Source: Galdieria sulphuraria (taxonomy: Eukaryota > Rhodophyta > Bangiophyceae > Galdieriales > Galdieriaceae). From it: 64,000 bases of DNA. The notes under the pieces were generated by a model. That model had not been told where the DNA came from. It made no database searches and was given only the letters and a program-made list of their open reading frames with translations. The position numbers and the translations under genes are program-made. Position 1 is the first letter of the stretch. Each line of letters begins with the position of its first letter. Location of the stretch: positions 1-64,000 of the forward strand of contig NW_005178460.1 in the NCBI RefSeq assembly GCF_000341285.1, in the 5' to 3' direction. Below, piece by piece: positions 11,601 through 23,639 of the stretch.

Positions 11601-13600
11601 TACATCTAAACAAACAACCAGTTAATATCAAAATATATAAACTGGTAGTATTATATTCGTGGCACTGCAAAGATACATTACAATTCATCGCTTGAGTAGA
11701 TTCATGAAACTATCTAGAATGAAATGATCAACGAAAACGTATCCAATATTGCGGAGGAATAATTGGACACTCAAACACTAGCAAGTTTTTTTCAAACCAA
11801 GTCTTCAGCTCCCTAGTCCTCGGTATCCTTAGTAATAATACTACTATTAATACTATATGGCAAATCGTTTTTCTCGAGATAAGGACTAACTCGTTCGATA
11901 AATTCAGTATAATCTCTAAGAATTCAAAAGTTGAATCAACCATAGAGGACATTTCATTTACTTATGAAACAGAATTTCTTCTTGATGAGATATTCAACTA
12001 GTAATCAACAAATGACCAACTCCTATACAAAAGGTCATTTTAACTGAGCAGTATCAAGAAACATCTTACTTTCTTTCCAATAAACAGTGAATCATTGAAT
12101 TCAGTATACAATTCAAGTAATATAAAACAGTAACCAGTTTCTAGACACGTCGACAAGAAAGAAATCAAATAGACCTTTTCCTACATATCGACTAGAATAA
12201 TTAAGCCATATCCCGTTGAGATTTAACTAGAAGTGATAAGATTCAGAGTACTCCAAAGCAAGTGAGTGATTACTTACTTCAATACAGCTATAACCAGAAT
12301 AGTTTCGGATATCAAACTGAAATAAGATTCAAATTCAACTCATCAACAGAAACAAGGTATTGGTACAGCATAAATACATTGTCATTTACCACTTGAATCA
12401 ATTGTGGTAATAGTCCAAGATTAAGAGGTGGATGAAAACCACCAAAGGTTGCGAAAAGGTTCAAGCAACAAAGGATATACAAAAAGATCCTGAAATTAGA
12501 ACAGGACAAGAAATTTATGTTTTACTGCTACTTGTGTAAAAATCACAGAATTGATTCTGCTTTTCGTGAGGATCAACCTCAAAATCTATAAATCATAGGT
12601 CTGATATTTTAACCCTGTGAAGCCAGGGAAGCATTGATTCACTTCCTTTCCTTGAATTTCTTTCAACTAACCTTTCTATATTATGCAATTGAAAAAAATA
12701 TACTATGTAAAACATAAATTTTTGTCCTTTATAACAATTCATATGAATAAGAGGGAAAACAACCAGTAGGTCGTACTAAGACAAGTTCAATTTCTATTCC
12801 CAACAAATCGTTTATAGAGAACTTTGACTGCAATCTAGTCGATTCTTTCTTCGAATTTACATCATCCCGCAGTCTTTGAATACTACTTTCTATAATCTTC
12901 ATCCCTTTTCTTTTAAGAACATATTACAACTCTAAAAAACAAGATCTTCACCATTCTACAATTACACAGATAAAGAACAGAAAAAACGAGATAGAGATAT
13001 TATCTTATCCTTATCAGCTAGATGACTACTCCATATGAAGCTGGTCTTAGGGTCGAACAAGTAAGATGGAATTGTTCTGAAGCATAAATAGTCAAAAGGT
13101 GTAGTTTCGACATAAGAACAATACAATATATCAAGATAAATCAGTAGTAGATTCTAGATCACAGAAAACAGTATGTTGTACACATTCATGATACTGCAAG
13201 TTCACTTGTCAAAGATTAATTGATTCAACTGACGAAATTGTCTCGAATTGGTATCACTTGGAGTTACCCATCCCTCCAAATGCAACACAACTATCACGGG
13301 ACAAAGAGATTCTATGTAATCGGGATTTCCAATGAAAAAAGCTTCTGAAAGGTTGTACGTCGACGTTTTCAAAAAGGAAATGACGACTAGTTGCTTCATC
13401 ATACTATCATGAGATAACAAACAAGTTCATTTCAAGAATCAAAAGATAAAGATTAGTCTCAAACAGAAACAAGCAAAATCAAAAATCGACCAGAAAAGCA
13501 ACTAGATACCCTATTTGCTGTTCAAAATCAGGACCGTATGTAGTTCTACTGATAGTAAGGTACAGAAATAGTCGCAAGTGTGCAAATAATGCCCTTTTAT
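8611..13600. other. Gene-poor subtelomere, AT-rich
   Basis: Only short frames occur, mostly on the minus strand (for example 11952-11728, 12509-12312, 13420-13202), with leucine-rich, weakly protein-like content and many GTAAG-type words. Some words recur (TTTCTGTTGATGAGTT near 12340, a related TTGCTATTGATGAGC near 10720), hinting at diverged internal repetition. I could not join exons into a gene and name nothing here. Confidence 0.45.
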
Positions 13601-16600
13601 TTTGTAAAGTCAACAATACAATCTTCCTTTATAGTAAAAAATAGGTCAAATTCGTACTTTTATGAAAAAAACTATTATTAATATTCCATATACCACTAAC
13701 CAATAAACTATGACTTTCTCTTGTTGTCGTCGTTGCTGTCATTTTACAAATCCAAGTAAATAAAACAATGACAATTCTCCACTCATGCCAACAACGAAGA
13801 AAACAGTAAAAGATAGAAACACAAATCATTATCTTTATAGAATTGATGACTAAGCCATACTGTACTAGCCTCGGGCTCATATTTGTTGTTGTTGCTGTTC
13901 TGGCTGAACTTCAAGTAGTGGCGAATGGTTTGATTTTACTGCGATAATCGAAAAATGCTTTATGGTTCGTGTCAATGCGCAAACCACTTTGTTCGTCTGC
14001 ATATGCTTTCTAGGAATTATTTACCAAAAGTTGGACTTTATCTTCAGAGTCAAACCAAAAACTCTAGTCGGACACGATTATATCAATATGTACACTCGTG
14101 TAATATTGTTAAAGTTCAACCCATCCTTCGTGAGTTTCTTTCAGAGATACTTTGTATACTATCCAAACGCAAGCTGTTTGCACAAAATGTGAAGTCTCCT
14201 TTTCACTTTTTGACAGCTACAACTACCACTACTTTCAACAGCATGACTTTCAGTGTGTTGAAGTGAAAAAAAGATCAGCAGCACTCTTGACACGGCAAAT
14301 ACTGTTTAACACAAGTCGCCTTGTTTCCCATTCACACCGTACTACTACTGTTACCCTCCTCTTCAACTATATAAGGACCAAAGACGATTTGCAATAGATG
14401 CCTTTCAGAAACAGCAGCAATACTGGCTTCAACACTATCACTCTTACGACTTACATATTCTTTAGACAAAACTTAACTTTTGGTAAACCCAGTAATTCAA
14501 AAAAACAAAGGCGTTTCTCAAAACGGACTAGTAGCTACAGTCGCTATCGTCAAAACATTTTACCAGGTGGACACAACCATGACTTTCAGCAGTGCTCTTT
14601 TGCTTGCTTTATTTCATGGTTCCCAACAAGGTGAGTATATTTTGAACTAAAAACTGTTCCCTTGCTTTCAAAATACAAGTATATTCAGCTTTCGTTATCT
14701 AAAGCCCCACATCCATAATATTTCAAAAGACATACTCGAATCAATAGAGAATTGATATAAAAGCACAACAATACAAACAATCATTGAAAAAAAGCAATGA
14801 TGGACTCAAGACTTTCCTATGCTATCCTGAGAAATGCCTGTTGCAGAGTTACAGACCGATTACTACATCTTGAAAAGAGTCATATAGAAGACAAGGAAAA
14901 CTAGTATACGGAATATAATTCTGTGTACTGAACAAAACACTCAACAGAGTGTCTAACTGCTTTCTTGCAGAATATCTTTGAAATATCAACCCAAAGACTG
15001 AATCTCAACAACAGACTACAAGACTAGACTATCAACTGCTAATAAATACGCAAAACTGCTCTGGAACACTTATCGACAAAAATAACCAAACTTGAGAGAC
15101 AACTAATTGACTAAAGTACCAACACTCAACGACAGCTTAAACTCCTTTGTCTTTGTTCTCTTCTCGACAATGCTAACCTCAAATTTCCATACAAGACCAC
15201 AAGTGAAATAACAACAAGTGTTGCATAAAGTATATAAAATCCAAAGAGATAATAAAAGTTGTAAATACTAAAAAAAACTACAGTCTACATGGAACTCAGA
15301 GCTCAGGACTCGATGGATTGTTCTAAAAGAAACATTTGAACGGCTTAAAAAAGAAACGTAGATAATAGAAATTCACTTGTCAAACTAAAACAAACGAAGA
15401 ATTCGTTTTAGAAATTAAAGTCTGAAAAGTTTCAATAGCAAACTTGAACCAGGTCCACAGCCTTGACAAAACTCACTGAAACTTCCCTCCCATCCAACAA
15501 TCAAACCATTGTGTTGAATTTCTAATTGGATTGTTATGAGAAGGATCGCTTTGTATTCTCTCCTTTCACTGGAGATATATTATTTTGAGTGACTAGTGAG
15601 TTTTATGAAAGAAAATATTCCACTTGAAGATATGTAAAAAGTTTCTGGAACAATAAGTGTGCTAGATACCATCAATCTCACATCTCAGTAATGTTGTGAA
15701 ACGAGAAGAACAGTGTCGTAACAAAGGTCCTCTCAACTCCCTAGCGACAACGTAGCCCTTTAACAGAGTTGAGTTTGATCAATCTTGTCTCTGCAAGGTA
15801 AATTTGAAACTACTTGTGACCCTATTTTGATAACAAATCAAGAACGGTTTTGCTACAACCAGTTTTTGACTCGTTCTCGATCTGAGAACCTTTCTTTGTT
15901 GGTCACTCAAAATTAAGGAAAACTGTTTAAAGGTGTAAAGTGATCATTTTCCAATTTCAATGACATTAACTCTATTTGGCTTGCAACGTGAGAACTAGAA
16001 CCTTTCCTTCCATGCAAATTACGCTCAAGGAACAATCTTTGTTCGATTACGAGTTATAAAGAAGAATAAAACGTGTACAGAAATAATAAGGACTAGAACA
16101 AACCTCGTATATTCAACCCTAGAATTGGAAAGTATACAGAGGACAGGACAATAATAAAAAACTGACCAAAGGTCGGGAATACTTTTGTCTATACACAAAT
16201 TCGTACATAAACTACCTACGACAAGGAGGATCGAACCTCAAAAGATACAAGGCTATTGGTTCGTTCTCCACATAAACAACTTCTAGAGAGTTTTCACTGG
16301 TATGAGAGTAAAAGTGGTGATGCTTTCACTTCTCCTTGCACATATATTTCAAGATTCACCTTTCTTTATTACTTTGCAAAGAGGAGAATGAAAGATTCTT
16401 ATTTTTCCATTATTTCTACGTTTATATTCTTTTCTTTTCACTAGGAGACGAAATTGATCCAATACATTTAAAAGAACAAGACCTTTACCAGTTCGGATAA
16501 TCACAATCACAATATCAATTTGACTCTGCACAATTTTATTCTGCTGAATAATACAAAGTACAATAGAGACATCTTCCTTATGTTTAGAGCAATGTCCATA

Positions 16601-16720
16601 AAACTATATCTTTTCTTCTATATGTTTGACTTGTCCCTAATGGAAATGAACGTTTCTTGTATATATAGACAGTTTGTTTATACAAAACTTTGAGTTGTCT
16701 TTGATTCTTGTTACAAATAT
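13601..16720. other. Gene-poor subtelomere with a weak repeat
   Basis: Around 13690-13770 the minus strand (GATTTGTAAAATGACAGCAA...) resembles 9640-9710 (GATTTGCACATTTGACGAC...), which suggests another diverged duplicate. Around 14150-14640 the plus strand has two related words (CATGACTTTCAG at about 14243 and 14579) in short Q/H-rich frames. No gene can be supported. Confidence 0.4.
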
Positions 16721-16960
16721 CTAAAAAGAAGCCTCCACCAGTGTATCCATCTGTTTATATTTCGCGAGAGTCTTCTGCCTAGTGTCTAACACGAATAACT
16801 TTTGTATTATGCACTCATGCAACGAGCTGATGTTTGAGAGAGTGGGAAGAAAGTAGGAGACAAGTGGAGCTAAACAAATCTTTCCTTGAATTTGCAGAGC
16901 TTTTAAAAGTTTTGTTTTCTTCGTACTGGAAGACATAAGAGTCCTCTTGGAGTTATCCAT
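16721..16960 (-). CDS. Small hypothetical protein, 79 aa
   Basis: This frame starts at a real ATG and ends after 79 codons. It is lysine-rich at the N-terminus (MDNSKRT..TKKTKLLK) and then has a hydrophobic stretch (about residues 31-45). It has no recognised domain and no visible paralog in the window. It is one of few subtelomeric frames with an ATG and even composition, but chance cannot be excluded. A coding-like but ATG-less frame lies on the other strand at 17276-17494, preceded by an acceptor-like TTTTCAG. Confidence 0.2.
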   Translation of the reverse strand: MDNSKRTLMSSSTKKTKLLKALQIQGKICLAPLVSYFLPTLSNISSLHECIIQKLFVLDTRQKTLAKYKQMDTLVEASF

Positions 16961-19222
16961 GCCCTAAAGCAGCTTTGTGTTTTATATAGTTTGCTTTCTT
17001 ATCTATGTTCACAATTTGTGGTTTCTACAAAGTTCAAGAGAAGGCAGTGAAAACCTTTAAACCTAAACAGTCATGTTTACCTTCAAAAACATCTCAACTA
17101 TATAGTCGACTATATGGAAGAGACAATTCAACTATGATTTAAATGCTATGATGAAAAACGAGAAGAGACTCGATAGGATAGACTCAATTGAACTGAATTG
17201 AACTTTTTTGAAAATAAGTTCTCTCTTAGCAGAATCCACAATATCAAAAATCACTATTGTCTGCAAATATTTTCAGAGGAGAAAGAAACAGGACCAGTTG
17301 ACTCTCACAGAAATTGGATATTGATGATATGCACTTGTGTGCAGGAGAATGATTCGATCAATACACTAGTGCAATCTTTCAAATATTTCGAAGATACCTT
17401 TGAACAAAATTCAAAACTAAAAGCTTTTCATTTGAAGGCTATTTTTGGTGTCAATTTTGCAATATTGCAGAGTTGTAGCAATGATTCAAAATGAATAGAC
17501 TATACATACATACATGTCGAATACAACTAAAATGAAAAATATCCTTTCTTGTCCAAATACTTAGTAAAGTGGTTACCGAAAGAATATCTCAAAACATTCT
17601 TCAAGTGTCTGCTATGTTGTCTTTCTAGCCAGTTGAAAAAAGAACAGTAACTTTTTTACTATAATTTTCAAAGACTGAGACAGAAAAAGGTTGTTTGTAC
17701 ATTTCACTTGGACTGTCCTTCCTGTCTTTTGTTAACTGAATAGAAGAGAGTTTTCCTCGGTTTTAGAACCAAACGAAAAAAATGGCAGCAAAAACTTGAG
17801 GCTTCAACTTAAGGACCAACACTGCGGTCTTAAAAAGAGTTTTAGCTTCTTGAAATTCGATAAAAGCTTAGATTCCTTTCGGTTTTATGTGTTTTTTTCA
17901 AACTGCATTTCTAGCCTTAGAATTCATATGAATGGCTCCCACAAATATGAAACTTGTTGGATCCAAGAGAAAATATAGCAAAGGTAAGAACAAATACTAA
18001 AAAAAGTATTTTAGTTTGCAATTCAAACTCTATCTCAAAAGTACTAACAACACTATATATCCAAACTCTGTTTTAGTGAATTAGACTGAAAACTCACCGA
18101 CTCTTAGATAGGGAAAGTAACCCGGTTGCAAAGATGATATTCGATATAAAAAATTTCGTTTGACTATTAATAGAACAAGAGACATCTTAAATGAATCTAC
18201 CCATGTGACAAACAGAGAAAAAAACTTTCTATTTCAGAAAGTCACTATTTACATAGGAGTTCTATTTATATTGCATTGCAAAGGACAACTTTGAGAGTGG
18301 AACAGAATTGTTTCTAATTAGTCAAAGGAAACCATATCCAATCTTCAAGTATTGTCATTCCACAACAATCACTTGACCGATAACTTAGGAACTACAACGT
18401 CTTTCAGCCAAGAGTCATGTTGGGTAAAAGTTCTTCAATATGGAGTGGCTTTCAGTTGGAGAATTGCTGAAGCTTTCAAGTTGGTACACTACTCGACCTT
18501 GACTCAAGTATAAAAGGCTTCTTCTTTAGCAAAACAATTTTTTGGCTCTGTCTTTTACTCTTTTTTCAGCATCGATGTGCAGAAAATGAACGATTATAGT
18601 TACTATATTTGAAGCCTTAATTGATGTCCTTCTATAAGACATATTCACAACTTGGTAAAAGTCGAACAAAGGATAGACAACTTGTGTAGCTATTACATCA
18701 ATAATGGCTTGTATTTAATGATAAGTCAGTATGACAATCTACATAATACACTTCTCCAAATTCAATTAGATATTTTTGTATTTATAAACTGTACTACGAA
18801 CGGTTACAAACTAACAGACTTCCCATTCACTGCAATTCTCTGTTTCCCACTGTATTTCGTCTGTAACTTACAAAAAGCTTGTATCTAATGAGACATGTAT
18901 ATAGGAGTTTGCGTGTAAGATAGTGTGGAAGATAGTAGAAAAACTCTCTTACAGTATACAAGCCATAGAAAGAGTACCCATCAATCTAATTCACCACAAA
19001 AACTCATAGAAACCTATTTCTTGTCTATAGTAAAAGAAAGTTTCTAGTTATGAGACAAGCAACAAAATATTCCTGATTTCTCTCTATTGTCATTGTGAGT
19101 CTAGAAGTGTCAAAGAGATGAGTTTTACCAATAACCAAATAAAGCAATCGCTCGAACAATAAAACATACAGTCCTTCCAACTCCTTTGAAAGTGAATTGA
19201 TTTCGGATTGGCGGCGTGTAAA
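16961..19222. other. Gene-poor stretch before the first clear gene
   Basis: A plus-strand frame without an ATG (17276-17494) reads like protein and follows an acceptor-like TTTTCAG, but no upstream exon was found. Frames at 17796-17978 and 18652-18888 open with TTG and look like chance. The last 300 bases presumably hold the promoter of the next gene; no clear TATA or other box is decisive. Confidence 0.45.
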
Positions 19223-21709
19223 ATGAGTTTGAGTGAACCGTTGATAGATAGAAAAGAAGATGTTTATTCTATTCTTCGAACTTATTTCCACCAGTTTTCT
19301 TCAGTTGACGGAGAATTGAACAATGTACGTCCTGCAGCTTGCTTTTCCCCTCAGGTCTTTGGAGCTGGCAAGAGTTTTGTTGGAGAAAATTTTTTAGAGT
19401 TTTTAAAAAAATTCGCCGACGAAGAAGAAGAGCAGACGAAGACGGAGGTTTTCAACAAGAGCTCATCGGGAAAAGTTGATTTGAAGATTTTTTCTTGGAA
19501 ACACTTTGCGGAAAAAACTTTATCAGTTAGCTTACAACTAGGAGAGAGCTTTTCTGATGCTCCTTTTCCAAGTTTTCGAAAGGCTTTGATGTATAACATA
19601 GCTATGGCTACAGCCCAGTGTAACGGTATGACTGCCCGAGAAATTGTAGAATTCACGGACGCGGCGATGAAGCAACCTAGTGTTCTTTTTTTCCAGTATC
19701 TTCTCGAACAATTTCAGAAACAATATTTATTTTTGATGATAGACGAACTTAGCCAGTTGAGTTACCTCACCAAATACTATAGTGAACTCACCAAGAAACA
19801 GTTCATCGAGTCTGACCCAAAATATGTACCTTTTCGGAACTTCTTCCGCATTTTACGTGATTTGTTGATTACAGGGAAGGTAATTGTCTATTTGGCAGGT
19901 CGAACTGCTGAAATCTCAGCCCCCTTGTCTGATACTCGCTCCAGTAGTGTCACCCTCCATATGTTGCGGTTGAATCCCTTTAACCTCCATGATATTAACA
20001 AATATATTGAGCTGGCAACTTATGATGGAAAGTCCTTGAAGGACNAGTTATTGCCCTCCGATGATTTACAACATCGATTCGTAGAATTGTTGAAAAAGAA
20101 GACAGGAGGTATTCCGTTGATTGTAAGAAATACTTTATTAGCCCTAGTAGAGAAAGTTGCAAACTTATCTCAACCTGTTATCAACGATGAAAATATGGAA
20201 CCCTTATTAGATAGAATCTTTCACTTGGTACTACTAGAGTCGGTGACGTTTATTGTTCCAGAGATACTAGATTCCGCAACCCTTCTTCGATATCAATTTG
20301 TCCTTTTGAATTATCAGCTCGGAACAATTTTTCCAATTGACTTTGTAATTACTCTATGTGGAACGAGAACTTATTTGATGGACTTGCTTGCAACTTTTGG
20401 GTTTTATTCTGAAAGTTGTGGAATTGACGGGATTGATATGGGCATTGAATTCAAGATTGGTTGTTGTGAATTTATATTGAGAGCTCATAGCAACTACAAC
20501 TTTTTCCGTGAGGCTACTGAACTCTTTCCTTTATCTCCGTTTAGTTATATTCCCGACACTTCAACAGCAAAGGGAGTCTTCTTTGAAATTGTATTTATGA
20601 AGATCTTTCGTTTTCGCTTATTAACTTTTCTTCATTCTAATTCCTGGCCTATTGTACATTCTGCTATTCCAGGAATTTTCCAGGGTTCTTTTATTGAACA
20701 GGACAATGTTTCTTATTCTATGGAATCTACAAAATCTTATGATATACCCATCTTGAGAAATGTCTCTGATTCATTTTCTGACTATTATAGAGAACATTTA
20801 CAACGTTGTGGTATTTTTGTTCCAAAAGATGGCAATTCTAGTGGCCCTGATGCATATGTTGTATTCCATAATGGACAAACACGTTATGTTGTTGGATTTT
20901 CATTTACATTTTATCACAAAACTGAATTTTCGAAAGCAAATATTAAGGAAGAAGCCAAAAAATTTTTTAAGGGAGTTGTTTCCGTTTTGAATGACGAATC
21001 TTTTTCATCTGTTCAACTTTGTTTTCAGTTTGTGGTGGTAGTTTGTACTAGATATGATCGATCTGTAGGTTTCTCTGTTGAAGAACAAAATATTGTTGAA
21101 GATGCAAGTTATTTGGTAACTGAACATTCTACTACTAGGTCAACTTTGAATGAAAGAAGTCGATCATGCATGCAATTGATAATTGTTTCCCAAAGGAACC
21201 TTGAACGATTTTTGGGAATAGATAATGTCGATATTTTGAGGAAAATTGAGAAAGCAAACCGAGAAGAGTTCAGTAAAGACTTTTCAGTATGGTGCAAAAC
21301 TCTCTTTGAGTCGATGTCCAATGAATATGTTTCATATTTGGAAGCTGAGCAATCAAATGTTACTTCAAGAGTGGCTCAAAATATAAGACAGAGAACAAAT
21401 GAGGAGAATCGTATGCAAATGGAAGGTTTTCAAAGTTCTATACAACTGAAAAAAGATAAAACAAGAAGAGAACAAGTATCGAGTGGTATAAATACACATT
21501 TTGACTGGAAAGAGTTTCTTTGCAAGTCTGCGTTATTACCGGAAGAAGTTGCCACTCGTTATGCTTTGACATTCCCTCGTATATTTGGAGATAATCATCA
21601 AGTGATTCGAAGAAAGTCACTAGAGTTGATGGGTATACCAGAGCAATACATTCAAAAAATTCTAAGAGCTGCAGTATTACTGAAAGAAAACACAGAAATG
21701 AAAGAATAA
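19223..21709 (+). CDS. CRN/RHS-like P-loop ATPase with nuclease-like and SAM-like C-terminal regions
   Basis: An intronless gene of 828 codons. The frame opens upstream at a TTG; the first ATG is at 19223. A Walker A-like FGAGKS lies at about residues 46-51, a Walker B-like LFLMIDEL at 168-175, and a strand VIVYLAGRT (sensor-like) at 220-228. About residues 540-566 hold GPDAY..., a turn and then GFSFTFYHK, in the layout of a PD-(D/E)XK-fold nuclease core. Residues 760-825 (FDWKEFL..GIPEQYIQKIL) resemble a SAM helical bundle. The order ATPase then restriction-like domain matches CRN/RHS-type proteins of oomycetes, trypanosomes and algae, which are often subtelomeric multigene families. An alternative is the archaeal-type ATPase families reported in Galdieria. 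Cellular role unknown. One base is N (20045), giving one unknown residue. Confidence 0.6.
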   Translation: MSLSEPLIDRKEDVYSILRTYFHQFSSVDGELNNVRPAACFSPQVFGAGKSFVGENFLEFLKKFADEEEEQTKTEVFNKSSSGKVDLKIFSWKHFAEKTLSVSLQLGESFSDAPFPSFRKALMYNIAMATAQCNGMTAREIVEFTDAAMKQPSVLFFQYLLEQFQKQYLFLMIDELSQLSYLTKYYSELTKKQFIESDPKYVPFRNFFRILRDLLITGKVIVYLAGRTAEISAPLSDTRSSSVTLHMLRLNPFNLHDINKYIELATYDGKSLKDXLLPSDDLQHRFVELLKKKTGGIPLIVRNTLLALVEKVANLSQPVINDENMEPLLDRIFHLVLLESVTFIVPEILDSATLLRYQFVLLNYQLGTIFPIDFVITLCGTRTYLMDLLATFGFYSESCGIDGIDMGIEFKIGCCEFILRAHSNYNFFREATELFPLSPFSYIPDTSTAKGVFFEIVFMKIFRFRLLTFLHSNSWPIVHSAIPGIFQGSFIEQDNVSYSMESTKSYDIPILRNVSDSFSDYYREHLQRCGIFVPKDGNSSGPDAYVVFHNGQTRYVVGFSFTFYHKTEFSKANIKEEAKKFFKGVVSVLNDESFSSVQLCFQFVVVVCTRYDRSVGFSVEEQNIVEDASYLVTEHSTTRSTLNERSRSCMQLIIVSQRNLERFLGIDNVDILRKIEKANREEFSKDFSVWCKTLFESMSNEYVSYLEAEQSNVTSRVAQNIRQRTNEENRMQMEGFQSSIQLKKDKTRREQVSSGINTHFDWKEFLCKSALLPEEVATRYALTFPRIFGDNHQVIRRKSLELMGIPEQYIQKILRAAVLLKENTEMKE

Positions 21710-22439
21710 TCAGCTGCTTTCAAATTTGTGTTATTGAGGGACATTCTTTTTAGAAAATAGAGTGAAAAGTGGAAGAGGGAGGAGAGAAGAAGTTCTTTGT
21801 GCTTTCATTCTAATTGAAGCTTACAACAACAAAGCGTATCTCTGTTCGTAAGCTTTTATATTTTCCATGAAAACGGACGAATAAAACTATGTTTTTTGTG
21901 TTGAAAAACGCTGGTTGAGTTTAACTAAAAAGAGAGAATGTGTGCACTCAATCTTCGAACTCATTGTTGCTTGGCTGGCAGCGTAAAGACACAAGCTTCT
22001 CAATTATGCAAACTAGTCAGCTTTTGAATACTTGAACGAGCAAGTTGAGAACATAAGTTCCACTGACTAAGAATTTGCTTGATCTGCTTGTGGTTTCTAT
22101 GCAAGGAATGATCCAGAAACTACTTCGTCGTTATTATACCTAGAATCTGTAGTTTTTTCACTATTTATTGCAAATATGCGTCGAGTAACTTCTACTTATA
22201 TCTAGCAATGCCAAGGACATATATGTGGCCTGTGCCTTTTTGGACATCTTCTCAAGTTTACTTTTTCTTTCAAATTTTAGAATCTGCATATTCTTATGAA
22301 TATATCCAATGGTTTTTCTCTTGTTGCAAAGTGAGCAAGTCATCATAGTCTCGTGAATGATGTTTGAAAAGTTGAGAATTTGGATGGAAGAATATTGTTG
22401 CAGCATATATACATATGAGGACCATGTTATGTTTATAAA
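21710..22439. other. Spacer without a recognisable gene
   Basis: AT-rich sequence after the CRN/RHS-like gene. One minus-strand frame (22406-22161) opens with TTG and shows no domain. Nothing is called. Confidence 0.6.
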
Positions 22440-22650
22440 AAAAATGACAGATTATCTATAAATAAATAAATGCAGTACTGAATAAAAATGACATGTTGGT
22501 TCAGAAAGACTATAGAAGAATAAAGATTCTCTCTCGATCAATGCCTTATTCGAACCTTCCTATGCATTCTAGATAGCAACACTCTTGAGACCGTCATGCG
22601 GTTTGAATCACAATATGAAAGCCACAGCAAACAACGATTCTTCTGATGAA
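22440..22650. repeat. Dispersed diverged repeat, copy 1
   Basis: The segment around 22540-22640 (GCCTTATTCGAACCTTCC..CATTCT..ATAGCA..ACAAACAACG) matches 27815-27925 (GCCTTATTCAAACTTTCG..CATTCT..ATAGCA..ACAAACAAC) in the same orientation, with small insertions. The copies are about 5.3 kb apart, on either side of the 5S rRNA gene and the serine-rich gene. No ends or encoded product could be defined. Confidence 0.55.
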
Positions 22651-22892
22651 TTTGAAGAGGGAAATGTATTCAAAAATGGCCTTGACAATTGAGAAGCAGA
22701 AGAGTCCAAGGCCAACTATAAAATCTAGTAAAACTGCCTCAAGGGGACGTAAGTGGTAAAAGTTTCAAAGACTAGTGATAGCCAATGTAATTGAATCCTT
22801 GCTCAGCTATTGTAGAACAGCCTTGACAAAAAAGTATTCCATAGACGGGACTATAAGGCATTCTTCGAGTAGTACATGATATGATACAATGA

Positions 22893-23270
22893 GAACCCTT
22901 CACAGACAACTTTGCTCTGCACGGTGGAATACTTGAATTTACTTTCAAGGCACCACTTTCAACTCAATACAACAACCTTGTCAATGAATTGCGCTACTGT
23001 TATGACAGGCAACCTTTGCGAACTTTCACTGCATCTAATATTATCATGCTAGTCAAAAGTGAACACAAGACTTTGACTAGCAGAGAAATGTGACAACAAG
23101 AGAGAAAGGTACTCAAATCGAACAAGAAACGTCCTGCAAATGAAGACCATACCAGCTCACTTAAAGTCGTTAAGGAATTGGTTGCTGAATTCAAGTTCTT
23201 TCTTGAGGCTCTATCACCAGAATTAAAAGAGAATATACTCTTAGGACACAATTTATGACCAAGCTTTATG
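22893..23270 (+). pseudogene. Relic of an unknown protein-coding gene
   Basis: One plus-strand frame stays coding-like for about 120 codons with a single interruption. It reads ..DNFALHGGILEFTF.. early, a lysine-rich middle and ..ELVAEFKFFLEALSPEL.. near its end. No ATG opens it. A nearby ATG at about 22614 begins a second short coding-like piece (MKATANNDSSDEFEEGN..). The opposite strand also has a 123-codon frame (23371-23000), but that opens with GTG and looks like the mirror of this one. No family is recognised. It may be a decayed gene or an exon of a gene I cannot assemble. Confidence 0.3.
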
Positions 23271-23494
23271 GAATCCTCAAGATTTCTAAACTCGAAAGAA
23301 AAATGCTGGTTAAACTCAACTTGCTTTTGCACTTGCAACGACAAGTATGTGTTTTGTTGCCGTTTCTTCACAATCAGTTTCCTTGGCCAACATTGATTCC
23401 TTTTGTATTCTATAATAACAAAAATTAAAAAACACCTATTTCTCTTTACNCTTGGCTTCTCTTTTCATAGAACCCTAAAAAACAGTACAAAAAA

Positions 23495-23614
23495 ACGTAC
23501 GGCACTTGGGGTTCCCGAGTGATCCCTCACCTCAGTACTAACCAAGCCTGAGGGCGCTTAGCTTCTGAATTCGAAATGGGTTCAGGCGCATGTGCCACTA
23601 GTATGGCCGTACAT
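23495..23614 (-). rRNA. 5S ribosomal RNA
   Basis: On the minus strand the 120-nt segment starts ATGTACGGCCATAC and ends GTGCCGTACGT. These ends pair over nine positions to form helix I. Inside are the family landmarks GAAGCTAAGCGCC (box A of the internal promoter), GGTTAGTACTGAGGTGAGGG (intermediate element and box C) and CGGGAACCCC. Seven T residues follow directly (plus-strand A run at 23489-23495), a normal RNA polymerase III terminator. It is transcribed from its internal control region, which TFIIIA would bind; a TFIIIA-like gene lies at 45470-46567. Only one copy is present here, with no tandem array and no other rRNA gene nearby. Confidence 0.97.
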
Positions 23615-23639
23615 ATCGGGAAGAGGTGTTAAATACTAT

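Noticed and set aside
14150-14640. Q/H-rich protein-like frames
   Set aside because: Frames are short, lack starts and cannot be joined with proper splice sites.
16201-16270. tRNA T-arm-like GGTTCGATCC on the minus strand
   Set aside because: The stem next to the loop does not form the required five pairs, and no matching acceptor, D or anticodon arm could be found.
19208-19222. TTG start five codons upstream of the CRN/RHS-like gene
   Set aside because: Nuclear eukaryotic genes start at ATG; the same correction was applied to other frames opening with TTG or GTG.
23000-23371. 123-codon minus-strand frame
   Set aside because: It opens with GTG and lies opposite the more coding-like plus-strand relic; most likely its mirror.
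23460-23490. AACCCTAAAAAACAG near the 5S gene as a telomerase RNA template
   Set aside because: It lacks the ATAAA part of the repeat and does not cover 1.5 units.
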